Shown here: in pieces, positions 1-8,819 of the stretch
How the letters are laid out: every line of letters begins with the position of its first letter
Position numbering within the stretch: the stretch's first letter is position 1
Source of the DNA: Comamonadaceae bacterium
GTDB taxonomy: Bacteria > Pseudomonadota > Gammaproteobacteria > Burkholderiales > Burkholderiaceae_C
Direction: 5' to 3'
Length of the DNA: 64,000 bases
Assembly (NCBI GenBank): GCA_947479935.1
Contig: CANKBG010000001.1
Location: 62,001-126,000, forward strand
Position numbers and translations under genes: made by a program
The notes under the pieces: model-generated
The model's input: the letters and a program-made list of their open reading frames with translations, nothing else
Databases searched by the model: none
What the model was told of the DNA's origin: nothing

Positions 1-2
1 GC

Positions 3-446
3 AGTGGGCCAAAGTTTGGTCCGCAAGACATGAAGGGCAAAGTTTGGATGCTCAATGTGTGGGCCACTTGGTGCGTGGCTTGTCGTGAGGAACATCCCGT
101 GTTGGTGGCATTTTCCAAAGCCAACCAACTTCCCATTGTGGGGCTCAGCTACAAAGAAGTTCAACCCCAAGACGAGCCTGCAGGCCGTAAATTCACGCCC
201 GAAGAAAAACTCAAGTTAGCCCGTGAGCGAAGTGAACTTTGGCTCAAGCGCCATGGCAATCCTTACGTCTTGTCGGTGCTTGATTTGGATGGCCGTGTCG
301 GCATTGACTATGGCGTTTATGGCGTTCCCGAAACCTATGTGATTGATAAAAATGGCGTGATTCAATACAAGCGTGTGGGTGTCGTCACCCCCGAACTGTT
401 GCAGTCGACTATTTTGCCTTTGGTGCAAAAATTGAATGCCTCTTAA
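3..446 (+). CDS. ccmG: Thiol:disulfide interchange protein CcmG/DsbE (5' end outside window)
   Basis: The frame is open to the first base of the window, so the N-terminus (membrane anchor) is missing. The visible part is a thioredoxin fold: a strand ending in NVWATWC, the redox motif CVAC (WCVAC), and further on the cis-proline strand YGVYGVPETYVID typical of CcmG/DsbE. CcmG is the periplasmic thioredoxin-like protein that reduces apocytochrome c, or the heme-handling CcmH, before heme ligation. It is followed after 18 bases by ccmH and then ccmI, the usual end of a ccm operon. The internal ATG at 30 is not the true start, because conserved sequence continues upstream of it. Confidence 0.93.
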   Translation, partial: SGPKFGPQDMKGKVWMLNVWATWCVACREEHPVLVAFSKANQLPIVGLSYKEVQPQDEPAGRKFTPEEKLKLARERSELWLKRHGNPYVLSVLDLDGRVGIDYGVYGVPETYVIDKNGVIQYKRVGVVTPELLQSTILPLVQKLNAS

Positions 447-464
447 GGCGCAGTGAAAGATTCC

Positions 465-956
465 ATGAAATTGAATTCTCAAGGGTTGAAGTGGGCGGGC
501 ATTGTGGCCCTTTCACTTCTCACATACTTAAGCATCGGGCATGCCAAAGAAGCAGCGCTCTTGGCTGAGGATCCAATCGTAGAAAAACGCTTGATCCATA
601 TTTCGGAAGAATTGCGTTGCATGGTTTGCCAAAACGAATCCTTGGCATCCTCTCGTGCGGAATTGGCCAACGACCTTCGTGAAGAAGTTCGAAAACTCAT
701 TCGTCAAGACAAGAGTGATTCGCAAATTAAAGAATATTTGGTCACACGCTATGGTGATTTTGTGTTGTATCGCCCCGAGGTCAAACCGCTGACGTGGGTG
801 CTCTGGTTTGGCCCCTTTTTGTTGTTGGTTTTGGGTGTTGTTGGCATGTTTTTTTATTTACGGCAGCGACAATCCGTAAGCCCAGCTAAAGAGCAACTGA
901 GCGAAGAGGATCGACGCAAAGTACAGGAAATTCTGAAATCTGGAGATGCATCATGA
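465..956 (+). CDS. ccmH: Cytochrome c maturation protein CcmH (CycL type)
   Basis: About 163 residues. An N-terminal signal segment ends near SIGHA, followed by the family motif LRCMVCQNESLASSRA (LRCxxCQ redox pair) in a helical bundle and a C-terminal membrane helix (WVLWFGPFLLLVLGVVGMFF) that anchors the domain in the periplasm. CcmH keeps apocytochrome c cysteines reduced and delivers the apoprotein to the CcmFHI ligation complex. I prefer the ATG at 465, which gives a clean signal peptide; a GTG at 453 in the same frame would add four residues. The stop overlaps the ccmI start as ATGA, so the two are probably translationally coupled. Confidence 0.94.
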   Translation: MKLNSQGLKWAGIVALSLLTYLSIGHAKEAALLAEDPIVEKRLIHISEELRCMVCQNESLASSRAELANDLREEVRKLIRQDKSDSQIKEYLVTRYGDFVLYRPEVKPLTWVLWFGPFLLLVLGVVGMFFYLRQRQSVSPAKEQLSEEDRRKVQEILKSGDAS

Positions 957-2188
957 ATGCCAACATGTTGTTTGTTGTTGTCTCATTAAGCATCGTGCTG
1001 TGCGTGGCGGGCGTGTTAATTTGGGTGCTACTCCGTCAGCGGCAAATGGCGACTACTGCCAGTCAAGCCAAGGCCAATGCCAAGGTCTACCGTGAGCAAA
1101 TCCTTGATCTCGACCATGAACATGAGAGTGGTCACATTAGCGATGAAGAATGGCAGCAGTCTCGTGACGAATTGAGCATGCGTCTGCTAGAAGATACATC
1201 GGCAGTCGATGACCCTGCCGCGAAAAAAGAAAAGCCTGCAATGTGGACGGCTGTGATTCTGGCGATGGCTTTGCCTTTGTCCTCGATGGGGTTGTACATG
1301 TGGCTTGGTGAGCCTGATGGACTCAATCCGATGGCTGTCAAGGCGCCTGAAAAAGTCGACCAACCTGAGTTGTTAAAGATGGCAGAGAGCTTGGCTCTGA
1401 AGCTAGAGGCGAAGCCAGACAATCTTCAGGGGTGGGTGATGTTGGGCCGCACCTATCGAAGTTTGGAAAAATACGAAGCCTCTTTGAAAGCTTATGACCG
1501 TGCTTTGAAACTGACTGCAGACGATGATTTGAATATAGAACGCATTGAAGTCATGGCCATGCAAAGGCAGGGCAATTTTGATGGTGAGCCGTGGCGTGTC
1601 ATTCGCGATATTCTGCAAAGAGATCCGCAGCACTACGCCGCATTGTTGATGGCAGGCAGTGCATCCTATGCAAGTGGGCAATATCCTGATGCCTTGAAAT
1701 ATTGGCAACAAGCCCGTAAGCCACTCGCGGCAGACAACCCCGATGTGCCAGGCTTGGACAATGCCATTGCCACCGTTCAGGAAAAACTAGGTTTGCCAGT
1801 GAAGCAAGATTCGGCTTCCGCTGCCAAAGGTGCTGCTGGATCAGTGCTGAGCCTTACTGGGCAGGTGACTATTTCTGCTGCCTTCAAAGACAAAGTCAGT
1901 CCGAACGATGTGGTGTTTGTGTATGCCACGCCTGCCAATGGTGAGCGTATGCCGCTGGCTATTTTCAAAACCACTGTCGCGCAGTTGCCTCTGAACTTTA
2001 CCTTGGACGACACCACAGCCATGACGCCAGATCGCAAGCTATCGGCTGCAGGTGAAGCCTTTGTGAAGGTTCGTGTTTCTAAGTCGGGCAATGCCATTCC
2101 ACAATCAGGCGACTTGTCAGGCAGTTTGGGTCCCGTTAAAGTGGGTTCAAAAGGTTTGAAATTGGAAATCAAGGATCAAATTCCTTGA
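953..2188 (+). CDS. ccmI: Cytochrome c maturation TPR protein CcmI (CycH type)
   Basis: 411 residues. A first membrane helix lies at about 4-27, then a short cytoplasmic region rich in charged residues, a second helix at about 98-118, tetratricopeptide repeats at about 145-270 (for example GWVMLGRTYRSLEKYEASLKAYDRAL split over two helices) and a C-terminal beta-rich periplasmic domain (about 295-408). This two-part layout matches CcmI, which holds the C-terminal helix of apocytochrome c and presents it to CcmF/CcmH. The start overlaps the ccmH stop by four bases. It is the last gene of the visible ccm operon. Confidence 0.93.
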   Translation: MNANMLFVVVSLSIVLCVAGVLIWVLLRQRQMATTASQAKANAKVYREQILDLDHEHESGHISDEEWQQSRDELSMRLLEDTSAVDDPAAKKEKPAMWTAVILAMALPLSSMGLYMWLGEPDGLNPMAVKAPEKVDQPELLKMAESLALKLEAKPDNLQGWVMLGRTYRSLEKYEASLKAYDRALKLTADDDLNIERIEVMAMQRQGNFDGEPWRVIRDILQRDPQHYAALLMAGSASYASGQYPDALKYWQQARKPLAADNPDVPGLDNAIATVQEKLGLPVKQDSASAAKGAAGSVLSLTGQVTISAAFKDKVSPNDVVFVYATPANGERMPLAIFKTTVAQLPLNFTLDDTTAMTPDRKLSAAGEAFVKVRVSKSGNAIPQSGDLSGSLGPVKVGSKGLKLEIKDQIP

Positions 2189-2223
2189 TGCAGAGCAAGA
2201 TGCTGATGGGGGGAAGGGCGTAG

Positions 2224-2257
2224 TCTCAAGTTCCAGTGTTTAACTGGAAACTTGAGA
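2224..2257 (+). promoter_or_regulatory. Hairpin covering the nrdJ ribosome-binding region
   Basis: The arms TCTCAAGTTCCAGT (2224-2237) and ACTGGAAACTTGAGA (2243-2257) pair over 14 base pairs with one bulged base and a 5-base loop. The structure ends five bases before the probable nrdJ ATG at 2263, and the only Shine-Dalgarno-like bases (GAGA, 2254-2257) are inside the right arm. There is no T-run after it, so it is not an ordinary terminator of the ccm operon. It could limit nrdJ translation. No NrdR box and no recognisable cobalamin riboswitch was seen here. Confidence 0.55.
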
Positions 2258-2262
2258 TTGAA

Positions 2263-4767
2263 ATGCCCTTAGATACCCAGCCCCTCGATGCTTTAGCATC
2301 TGGCGTTTTTAACGCTCCCCCGCAAGAAATTTCCGTCGACATCCTGCTTGAAAAATATGCTAAAGCGGGAGAGCAGTCGATTGAAGATGTCTACCGACGT
2401 GTTGCCAAGGGCTTGGCGTCAGTCGAAAAACCTGAACGCCGTGTACATTTTGAACAAGTTTTTTTAGCCAATATGCAGGCGGGTGCCATTGGTGCTGGCC
2501 GCATCATGAGTGCGGCAGGCACGGACATTCAGTCCACCTTGATCAATTGTTTTGTTCAGCCTGTAGGAGATTGCATTCAGGGTGTTGACGACGAAGGCTT
2601 CCCTGGTATTTACGAAGCACTTAAACAAGCTGCTGAAACCATGCGCCGAGGCGGTGGTGTGGGCTATGACTTTTCGCGGGTGCGACCGCGTGGTGCGCGC
2701 GTCAAAGCCACAGCCTCGTTGGCGTCGGGACCTTGCAGTTACATCAATGTATTTGATCAATCGTGCTCTACCGTAGAAAGTGCAGGCGCACGACGTGGTG
2801 CTCAAATGGGTGTGCTCCGCATTGACCATCCTGATGTGCTGGAGTTCATCACCGCCAAAAGAACGCCAGGTCGCTGGAACAATTTCAATGTCTCTGTGGG
2901 TGTCAGTGATGCATTCATGAATGCGGTACAAAACGATTTGCCTTGGCAGTTGGTTCACAAGGCCCGCCCAGGCGAATTGTTAATGGCGCAAGGCCTCACG
3001 CAAAGGGTGGATGGTTTGTGGGTGTATGCCGAAATGCCAGCCCAAGAAATATGGCTGACGGTGATGCAATCTGCCTATGATTTTGCCGAACCTGGCATTT
3101 TGTTTTTAGACAATATCAATCGCGATAACAATTTGGCGTATTGCGAAACCCTAGAAGCCACCAATCCTTGCGGGGAGCAGCCTTTGCCGCCTTATGGTTG
3201 CTGTGATTTAGGCCCCATCATTTTGCCAAAATTTGTGCAACATCCTTTCGGCTTGGATGGCACCGCACCTGGTTTTGATTTTGAAGCCTTTATGCAGGCC
3301 GTCTTCACGCAAGTGCGCGTGCTGGACAACGTGCTCGATTTGACGCACTGGCCTTTGCCAGAGCAAGCCAGAGAAGCCGAAGCCAAAAGGCGGATAGGCG
3401 TAGGGTTTACAGGGTTGGGTGACACCTTGGTCATGCTGAACTTGCCATACAACTCCGAGGCAGGTCGTGTCATGGCTGCCGACATAGCGCGCGTGATGCG
3501 CGATACCGCCTATGCGTCGTCCATTGAACTAGCACGTGAACGTGGCAGTTTTCCGTTTCTAGATAAAGAAGCTTACTTGGGAGGCTCTGGTTTTGCCAGC
3601 CGATTGCCTGAAGAAATTAGGGACGGCATTGCCCGTCATGGTTTGCGCAACAGCCATTTGCTTTCTATTGCACCCACGGGCACAGTGAGTTTGGCGTTTG
3701 CCGACAATGCTTCCAATGGCATTGAGCCCGCCTTCTCATGGGTCTATACCCGTAAAAAACGAGAGATGGATGGCAGTACCCGTGAGTACACCGTGCAAGA
3801 TCATGCATGGCGTGTCTATCGTGAATTGGGTGGTGACGTCGATCAATTGCCCTCCTCATTTGTAACAGCCCTTGAAATGTCGGCTCAAGACCACATTGCC
3901 ATGATGGCTGCAGTTCAGCCTTATGTGGATACGGCCATTTCTAAAACAGTGAACGTGCCTGCTGAATTTCCTTTCAAAAATTTTGCCCACCTTTATATGC
4001 AGGCTTGGACGGCACATTTAAAGGGATTGGCAACCTATCGCCCCAATTCAATTTTGGGGTCGGTGTTGCAAGTGGCGCCAACGGCAACAGAAGTGGCGCA
4101 AGCCGCTTCTGCAGAGTCTGTCAACGAGGTCGATCCTTTCCGTTGTGTGGTGGACAGGCGCCCTCATGGTGAGTTGCCAGCCGTGGCTGAGAAAATAAAT
4201 TATTGGACCCAAGACGGCCTTAAAACTTTGTATCTCATCATTTCTTTCTTGCCGGTAGCAGGTGTGGTGAAAGGGCAATCCGTTCAAGTAGAAAGGGCGA
4301 TTGAGTTCTTTATGCCTGTAGGCCAAAACGGCGAATCACAGCAGTGGATTACCTCCAGCATGCGTTTGTTGTCGTTGGCGGCGCGCGGCGGATTTTTGGC
4401 ACGAGCATTGCAAGACATGCGCAAGGTGGCGTGGGATCGAGGCCCGGTTCGTTTAGGCACATTGAGAAAAGACAGTGGTGTAGAAGTTCCCATGTGGCAT
4501 GACTCTGAAGTGGCTGCCGTGGGTTATGCCATTGAGCAAATTTTGGAGCGGCGCAGCAATGTACCGCAGATTTTTTCTGCACCAACGGCCGTACCCCAAA
4601 CTACCAATGCAGCTGCACATGTGTCGCAAGAGGTGGCACATCAACAAGACGTATTGCAAACTGTGATGGCGGGAAAAAAGTGTCCTGAATGCGGTGCGCA
4701 TGCGCTCATCAAGCGCGATGGCTGTGAGTACTGCACCAGTTGTGGCCACTTAGGCACCTGTGGGTAA
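2263..4767 (+). CDS. nrdJ: Adenosylcobalamin-dependent (class II) ribonucleoside-diphosphate reductase
   Basis: About 834 residues, cytoplasmic. It reduces ribonucleotides to deoxyribonucleotides using a radical made from adenosylcobalamin, so it works with or without oxygen. Family signs: LINCFVQPV with Cys96, the glycine-rich GGGVGYDFSRVRPRG, the active-site segment NPCGEQPLPPYGCCDLG with Cys303 and Glu305, the loop IAPTGTVSLAF, and a C-terminal cysteine cluster (Cys807, 810, 821, 824, 827, 833), a zinc-ribbon-like tail usual for NrdJ. I chose ATG 2263 rather than an in-frame GTG at 2236, because 2236 lies in the stem-loop described at 2224-2257. The gene stands alone, after ccmI and before an acyl-CoA dehydrogenase. 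Confidence 0.95.
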   Translation: MPLDTQPLDALASGVFNAPPQEISVDILLEKYAKAGEQSIEDVYRRVAKGLASVEKPERRVHFEQVFLANMQAGAIGAGRIMSAAGTDIQSTLINCFVQPVGDCIQGVDDEGFPGIYEALKQAAETMRRGGGVGYDFSRVRPRGARVKATASLASGPCSYINVFDQSCSTVESAGARRGAQMGVLRIDHPDVLEFITAKRTPGRWNNFNVSVGVSDAFMNAVQNDLPWQLVHKARPGELLMAQGLTQRVDGLWVYAEMPAQEIWLTVMQSAYDFAEPGILFLDNINRDNNLAYCETLEATNPCGEQPLPPYGCCDLGPIILPKFVQHPFGLDGTAPGFDFEAFMQAVFTQVRVLDNVLDLTHWPLPEQAREAEAKRRIGVGFTGLGDTLVMLNLPYNSEAGRVMAADIARVMRDTAYASSIELARERGSFPFLDKEAYLGGSGFASRLPEEIRDGIARHGLRNSHLLSIAPTGTVSLAFADNASNGIEPAFSWVYTRKKREMDGSTREYTVQDHAWRVYRELGGDVDQLPSSFVTALEMSAQDHIAMMAAVQPYVDTAISKTVNVPAEFPFKNFAHLYMQAWTAHLKGLATYRPNSILGSVLQVAPTATEVAQAASAESVNEVDPFRCVVDRRPHGELPAVAEKINYWTQDGLKTLYLIISFLPVAGVVKGQSVQVERAIEFFMPVGQNGESQQWITSSMRLLSLAARGGFLARALQDMRKVAWDRGPVRLGTLRKDSGVEVPMWHDSEVAAVGYAIEQILERRSNVPQIFSAPTAVPQTTNAAAHVSQEVAHQQDVLQTVMAGKKCPECGAHALIKRDGCEYCTSCGHLGTCG

Positions 4768-4795
4768 TGAAATCTATTTGAAGGCATAAGGGCGT

Positions 4796-6091
4796 ATGGA
4801 TTTTTCAGCAGAACTCGACACGCATAACATGTTGCACAAACTGCAGACGTTCATCGGTCGTTATGTCTTGCCCTACAACCCTGCTTGGCATCAGGCTGTT
4901 GCCCAAGGTGATTACCCGCCGCCTTTTTTGGAAGATTTAAAAACCTTGGCCAAAGAGGAAGGTTTGTGGAATCTCTTTTTGCCAGAGTTGAAGTCTGAAG
5001 AGCCAGGGACGCGATTGAGTCATTCGGCCTATGCCCCCTTGGCTGAAATCATGGGTAAATTGCCTTGGGCGGCAGAGATTTTCAATTGCCAAGCCCCCGA
5101 CTCGGGCAACATGGCTTTGCTGCATCAGTTTGGATCGGATGCGCAAAAGAAAAAATGGTTAACGCCACTGCTAAACGGTGAAATGCGTTCTGCTTTTGCC
5201 ATGTCTGAGCCCGATGTTGCATCCTCTGACCCCACTAATTTGCAAACCTCTTTGCGCGATGATGGCGAAAGCTTGGTGTTGAACGGTCGAAAGTGGTTCA
5301 TCACGGGTGCTGCACACCCGCATTGCAAAGTTTTGTTGGTGATGTGTCGAAACGAGGGCGCTTCATCGACTGAAGATTCAAACTGCAAGCACCATCAGCA
5401 CAGCATTGTATTGGTGCCTGTTGACACGCCCGGGTTAGACATTGTTCGCAATATTCCTGTAGTTCATCACCTTGCCCCTGAGGGGCATTGCGAAATGGTG
5501 TTCAGGCAAGTACGTGTGCCTAAAGATCATTTGTTGGGCCAGTGGGGCGAGGGCTTCACAATGGGCCAACTTCGCTTAGGACCAGGACGAGTGCATCACT
5601 GTATGCGCAGCTTAGGCCAGTGTGAGTTGGCGCTGTCTTTGGCGGCGGAGAGATGTTTAGAGCGCGAAACGTTTGGCCATCATTTATCTGAATATGCCAG
5701 TGTGCAAGAGTGGTTGGCTTTGTCACGCATTGAAATAGACCAAGCACGCTTGCTCATCTTGCAGGTGGCTTGGATGTTGGACCAAGTCGGGTTTGATCAT
5801 TCATTGTTAATGGCTAAAGTGGCGGCCATCAAAGTGGTGACGGCTCGATTGCAAGTGCGAGTGGTCGACAGGGCGATGCAAATTTTTGGGGCCATGGGTC
5901 TTTCGCCAGACACACCCCTGGCATATTTTTGGACTTGGGGCAGGGCTTTGCAAATTATGGACGGCCCCGATGAGGTGCATTTGAGAACCGTGGCCCGACA
6001 TGAGCTGGCGTTAGCGCGGGAGCGGAAGGGGGCTTCCTCAGACTACTTCACAACGCCAGCGCAAATGCAAAGGTCTGTGAATATTCGTTAG
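4796..6091 (+). CDS. Acyl-CoA dehydrogenase family protein
   Basis: 431 residues. It has the three-part acyl-CoA dehydrogenase fold: an N-terminal helical domain, a beta domain with the signature AFAMSEPDVASSDPTN and RKWFITGA (flavin and substrate contacts), and a C-terminal helical domain (RVHHCMRSLGQCELAL, MQIFGAMGLSPDTPLAYFW, MDGPDEVHLRTVARHEL). It should oxidise an acyl-CoA to the enoyl-CoA with FAD, passing electrons to ETF. Its length and the GLWNLFLPE start resemble the longer ACAD10/11-like bacterial group, so the substrate cannot be named. It lies 28 bases after nrdJ and ends tail to tail with the monooxygenase gene, overlapping it by four bases. Confidence 0.9.
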   Translation: MDFSAELDTHNMLHKLQTFIGRYVLPYNPAWHQAVAQGDYPPPFLEDLKTLAKEEGLWNLFLPELKSEEPGTRLSHSAYAPLAEIMGKLPWAAEIFNCQAPDSGNMALLHQFGSDAQKKKWLTPLLNGEMRSAFAMSEPDVASSDPTNLQTSLRDDGESLVLNGRKWFITGAAHPHCKVLLVMCRNEGASSTEDSNCKHHQHSIVLVPVDTPGLDIVRNIPVVHHLAPEGHCEMVFRQVRVPKDHLLGQWGEGFTMGQLRLGPGRVHHCMRSLGQCELALSLAAERCLERETFGHHLSEYASVQEWLALSRIEIDQARLLILQVAWMLDQVGFDHSLLMAKVAAIKVVTARLQVRVVDRAMQIFGAMGLSPDTPLAYFWTWGRALQIMDGPDEVHLRTVARHELALARERKGASSDYFTTPAQMQRSVNIR

Positions 6092-7800
6092 CCACCACTG
6101 GCTTGTTTTAAAATTTGAGTGGCATGGATGGCATCGTTTCCGCGCCAGGCCACAATTTGGTCGGGCCTGATCAACACCAAGGGTGCTTCATACAAATCAA
6201 ACATGTCTTGTGAGTCAAAGCGAACGACTTTCAAGTCCAATTGTTGGTAAGAAGCTGTTTCTGTAAATTTCAAAACATCTGCTGGCAGATGTGCGCTGTC
6301 ATGTCCTAGCACCAGCAAGGTCCATTCAAAATTGAAGTGGTCAAACAGAGAACTGCCATCAGGCATCCAGGCGTGGGGAGGGCGACCCCCTGGGCATGCT
6401 GAGGGAACATAAGTATTAGCGGCATCAGTGGGTGCTTGCGTGCCATCTGAAATGATGAGTGGCGACTGAGCGTATCGGCCGCCAAATGTCACGCCTGGAA
6501 TATTGAACTCTCGTCTTACATGGCCATTTAAGTATTCGGACGCCATACTTCGCGCTTGCTCGCCTTTGGGCGAATTATTTTCAAGTTCCTTGTCAGCGTC
6601 AAACAGGCCGATGGAGTCGGCAAACTGCCTTGCATAGCCTGTATTTCGAATGGCCAGAGGTTTTCTTTCAATCTCATAACTGTTTAGCAAAGTGGGGTGG
6701 GCTTGTCCCTTCAAAACGGCTGACAGTTTCCAGCCTAAATTCACAGCATCTTCAACGGCCGTGTTGTAGCCTAGCCCGCCGGTGGGTGTGAACAAATGAA
6801 CCGCATCGCCACCTAAGAAAACGTGCCCTTTTTGAAAGCTGTCTGCCACCAGTGCGTGCCCTGCCAACCATGTGGCCATGGATAAAATTTCAATCTCGAT
6901 GGGCTGGCCGTAAGCCTGTGCAAAAAGTCTTTGAGCATCTTCTTTTGTGAGCGCTTCGGTGGCTGCATCGTCTGCCATCTGTACATGAAATGCAAACTCA
7001 CTCACGCCGTCAACCGACATGATGAAGGCTCGTAGCTCAGGGTTGACGATCACGTACATCCAAGCTCTGTCGTTGGGATTTCGGTCGTAGAAATGCGGAG
7101 CCTTCAAGTAAACCGCTAGCATTTTTCCGCCCATGAAATTGCGCTTGAAGCCTGTCTCACCGCCCCAAGCAATGCCAAGTTCATGACGAATGAAACTTCT
7201 TGCACCATCGGCTCCGATCAGGTACTTTGCTCTGACTTGAAGAGTGGCAGCGGCAGTTGAATTTGCTGATTGAATGACTGCCAGGATGGGATAGTTGGAT
7301 TCATCTGACTCAGTTTGTTCGGGTGACTGACTTTCATCGCTGAAAGATTCAAGCTTCCAGCCATATCGAATATCGTTGCGCTTCCATTTTTCTGCGTGAT
7401 GGCGCAGGGTCACTTCGACAAACTTTTGTGAAACCCGATGAGGCAACTCAGCAGCACTCCATGAACCCGTCATGGCTTTGATGGCTTGGGGTGCGGCGGC
7501 TGCAGTTGGCAGTCTTAGTCGGGCCAACTCAATGCCACTAAAGCGAGTGAGATAAGTAATGTCTGTGGGGTGGTGAGGCGGAAGTCCTTGATCTCGAATT
7601 TCTTGGGCAAAGCCCAGTCGCCGAAAATGCTCCATGGTGCGCGCTTGCGTTGCATTGGCTTGTGGGTTAAAGGCTGTGCTAGGTTTGGGGTCAACCAACA
7701 GGCACCTGATGTGTCTGCGTCCTAACTCATTGGCCAACATGAGACCAAAGGGTCCGCCGCCAGCAATGAGGACATCAGTTTCTAGGACGTTGGACACCAA
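6088..7800 (-). CDS. FAD-dependent aromatic-ring monooxygenase (PheA/TfdB/MhpA-like)
   Basis: 570 residues. The N-terminus carries the dinucleotide-binding motif LIAGGGPFGLMLANELGRR, and the middle has the second FAD motif with GDAVHLFTPTGGLGYNTAVED, the pattern of group A flavin hydroxylases (FAD_binding_3). The C-terminal 150 residues look like the thioredoxin-like tail of phenol hydroxylase-type enzymes. It probably hydroxylates an aromatic or polycyclic substrate using NAD(P)H. The start is unusual: an in-frame stop (the preceding gene's TGA) sits directly before a TTG at 7800, so the start must be TTG 7800 or GTG 7797, with GGTGGA just upstream. It directly follows a Bug binding-protein gene, suggesting joint expression; the substrate is unknown. 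Confidence 0.88.
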   Translation of the reverse strand: MVSNVLETDVLIAGGGPFGLMLANELGRRHIRCLLVDPKPSTAFNPQANATQARTMEHFRRLGFAQEIRDQGLPPHHPTDITYLTRFSGIELARLRLPTAAAAPQAIKAMTGSWSAAELPHRVSQKFVEVTLRHHAEKWKRNDIRYGWKLESFSDESQSPEQTESDESNYPILAVIQSANSTAAATLQVRAKYLIGADGARSFIRHELGIAWGGETGFKRNFMGGKMLAVYLKAPHFYDRNPNDRAWMYVIVNPELRAFIMSVDGVSEFAFHVQMADDAATEALTKEDAQRLFAQAYGQPIEIEILSMATWLAGHALVADSFQKGHVFLGGDAVHLFTPTGGLGYNTAVEDAVNLGWKLSAVLKGQAHPTLLNSYEIERKPLAIRNTGYARQFADSIGLFDADKELENNSPKGEQARSMASEYLNGHVRREFNIPGVTFGGRYAQSPLIISDGTQAPTDAANTYVPSACPGGRPPHAWMPDGSSLFDHFNFEWTLLVLGHDSAHLPADVLKFTETASYQQLDLKVVRFDSQDMFDLYEAPLVLIRPDQIVAWRGNDAIHATQILKQASGG

Positions 7801-8796
7801 TCATTCCACCGAAATTTTGGCATCTCGAATGACGCGGGCCCATTTGTCAGTATCGCGCTGTGTCCATGCCATGACATCCTCTGGTGAGCCAGGTTGAAGC
7901 TCTGTTCCAGCGGCTTCAATTTTGGCCACCATGGCCGTATTTTTCAAAGCTTTTGTGAGCGCGGCATTGATGCTGTCCACAATCGGTTTAGGTGTCGCTA
8001 GCGGGGCATACATGGCATACCAAGTGGTGTAGTCAAAGCCGGGCAAAGCGGTCCCAATGAGGGGCAATGATTTTGTGGCGGCAGACTTGCTAGGAGCTGT
8101 AGCAGCCAAGACTTTGACCAAGCCTTTGTCGGCCAAGCCTTGGAGCGAAGGCAAGCTGCTGAACATGGCGCTTACTTCACCAGAAATGAGATCATTCACG
8201 GCACCTGCACTGCCTTTGTAGGGCACATGAATCACATCTGTTTTAGACAATGCTTTGAACATCTCCATGCCCAAATGCGCTGTACCGCCAGTACCAGCAG
8301 ATGCAAAACTCACTTTGCCTGGATTGGCGCGCGCATAGTCAATGAGTTCGGGAATGTTTTTAACCGGCAGTTTGGCAGAAACCACCAGCACATGAGGGCC
8401 TGTGGAAATGGTGGAAACCGGCCTCAGTTTGGCGACCAAATCTGCACCCCCTTTTTTGCTCAGCATGGGTTGAAGCACCATGTTGCCAAATGCAGCCAAG
8501 AGCAAGGTGTGACCATCGGGGTCGGCGCGGACGACAACGCCAAGGGCTGGTACACCCATACCGCCCCCTTGATTTTCGACTGTGACCGGTTGCTTCAAGT
8601 CAGCAGAGAGGACCAAGGCCAGTTCGCGGGCAACCACATCGGCAGGGCCTCCAGCGGCGTAAGGCACCAAGAGTTTGATGGGTTTGGATGGCCAAGCTGC
8701 AACGGTTGTTTGTGCAAAGCTGAAGGGTGTCGTGGCTAGCAGTAAAGCAGCCACAATGCTGCGGCAATAGAAGCGATTAAGCATGAGAGGGTCCAT
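7801..8796 (-). CDS. Tripartite tricarboxylate transporter (Bug family) substrate-binding protein
   Basis: About 331 residues, periplasmic. A signal peptide (VAALLLATTPFSFA) is followed by the Bug pattern: WPSKPIKLLVPYAAGGPADVVAREL, VENQGGGMGVPALG, SFASAGTGGTAHLGMEMF, HVPYKGSAGAVNDLISGEV. Such proteins bind small carboxylates for TctAB-type transporters or act as sensors; no tctA or tctB gene is nearby, as is common for the many orphan Bug genes of Burkholderiales. I take ATG 8796 (ATG 8784 is also possible); a longer frame would run into the upstream gene. The stop abuts the start of the monooxygenase gene. Confidence 0.9.
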   Translation of the reverse strand: MDPLMLNRFYCRSIVAALLLATTPFSFAQTTVAAWPSKPIKLLVPYAAGGPADVVARELALVLSADLKQPVTVENQGGGMGVPALGVVVRADPDGHTLLLAAFGNMVLQPMLSKKGGADLVAKLRPVSTISTGPHVLVVSAKLPVKNIPELIDYARANPGKVSFASAGTGGTAHLGMEMFKALSKTDVIHVPYKGSAGAVNDLISGEVSAMFSSLPSLQGLADKGLVKVLAATAPSKSAATKSLPLIGTALPGFDYTTWYAMYAPLATPKPIVDSINAALTKALKNTAMVAKIEAAGTELQPGSPEDVMAWTQRDTDKWARVIRDAKISVE

Positions 8797-8819
8797 GGGT
8801 TTGTATTTTACTTTGGCAC

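Noticed and set aside
2189-2262. Cobalamin riboswitch or NrdR box before nrdJ
   Set aside because: The region is too short for a B12 riboswitch and contains no NrdR-like repeat; only a simple hairpin is visible.
8140-8739. Plus-strand open frame of about 199 codons
   Set aside because: It lies inside the Bug-type gene on the opposite strand and has no signal or motif; it is a coding shadow.
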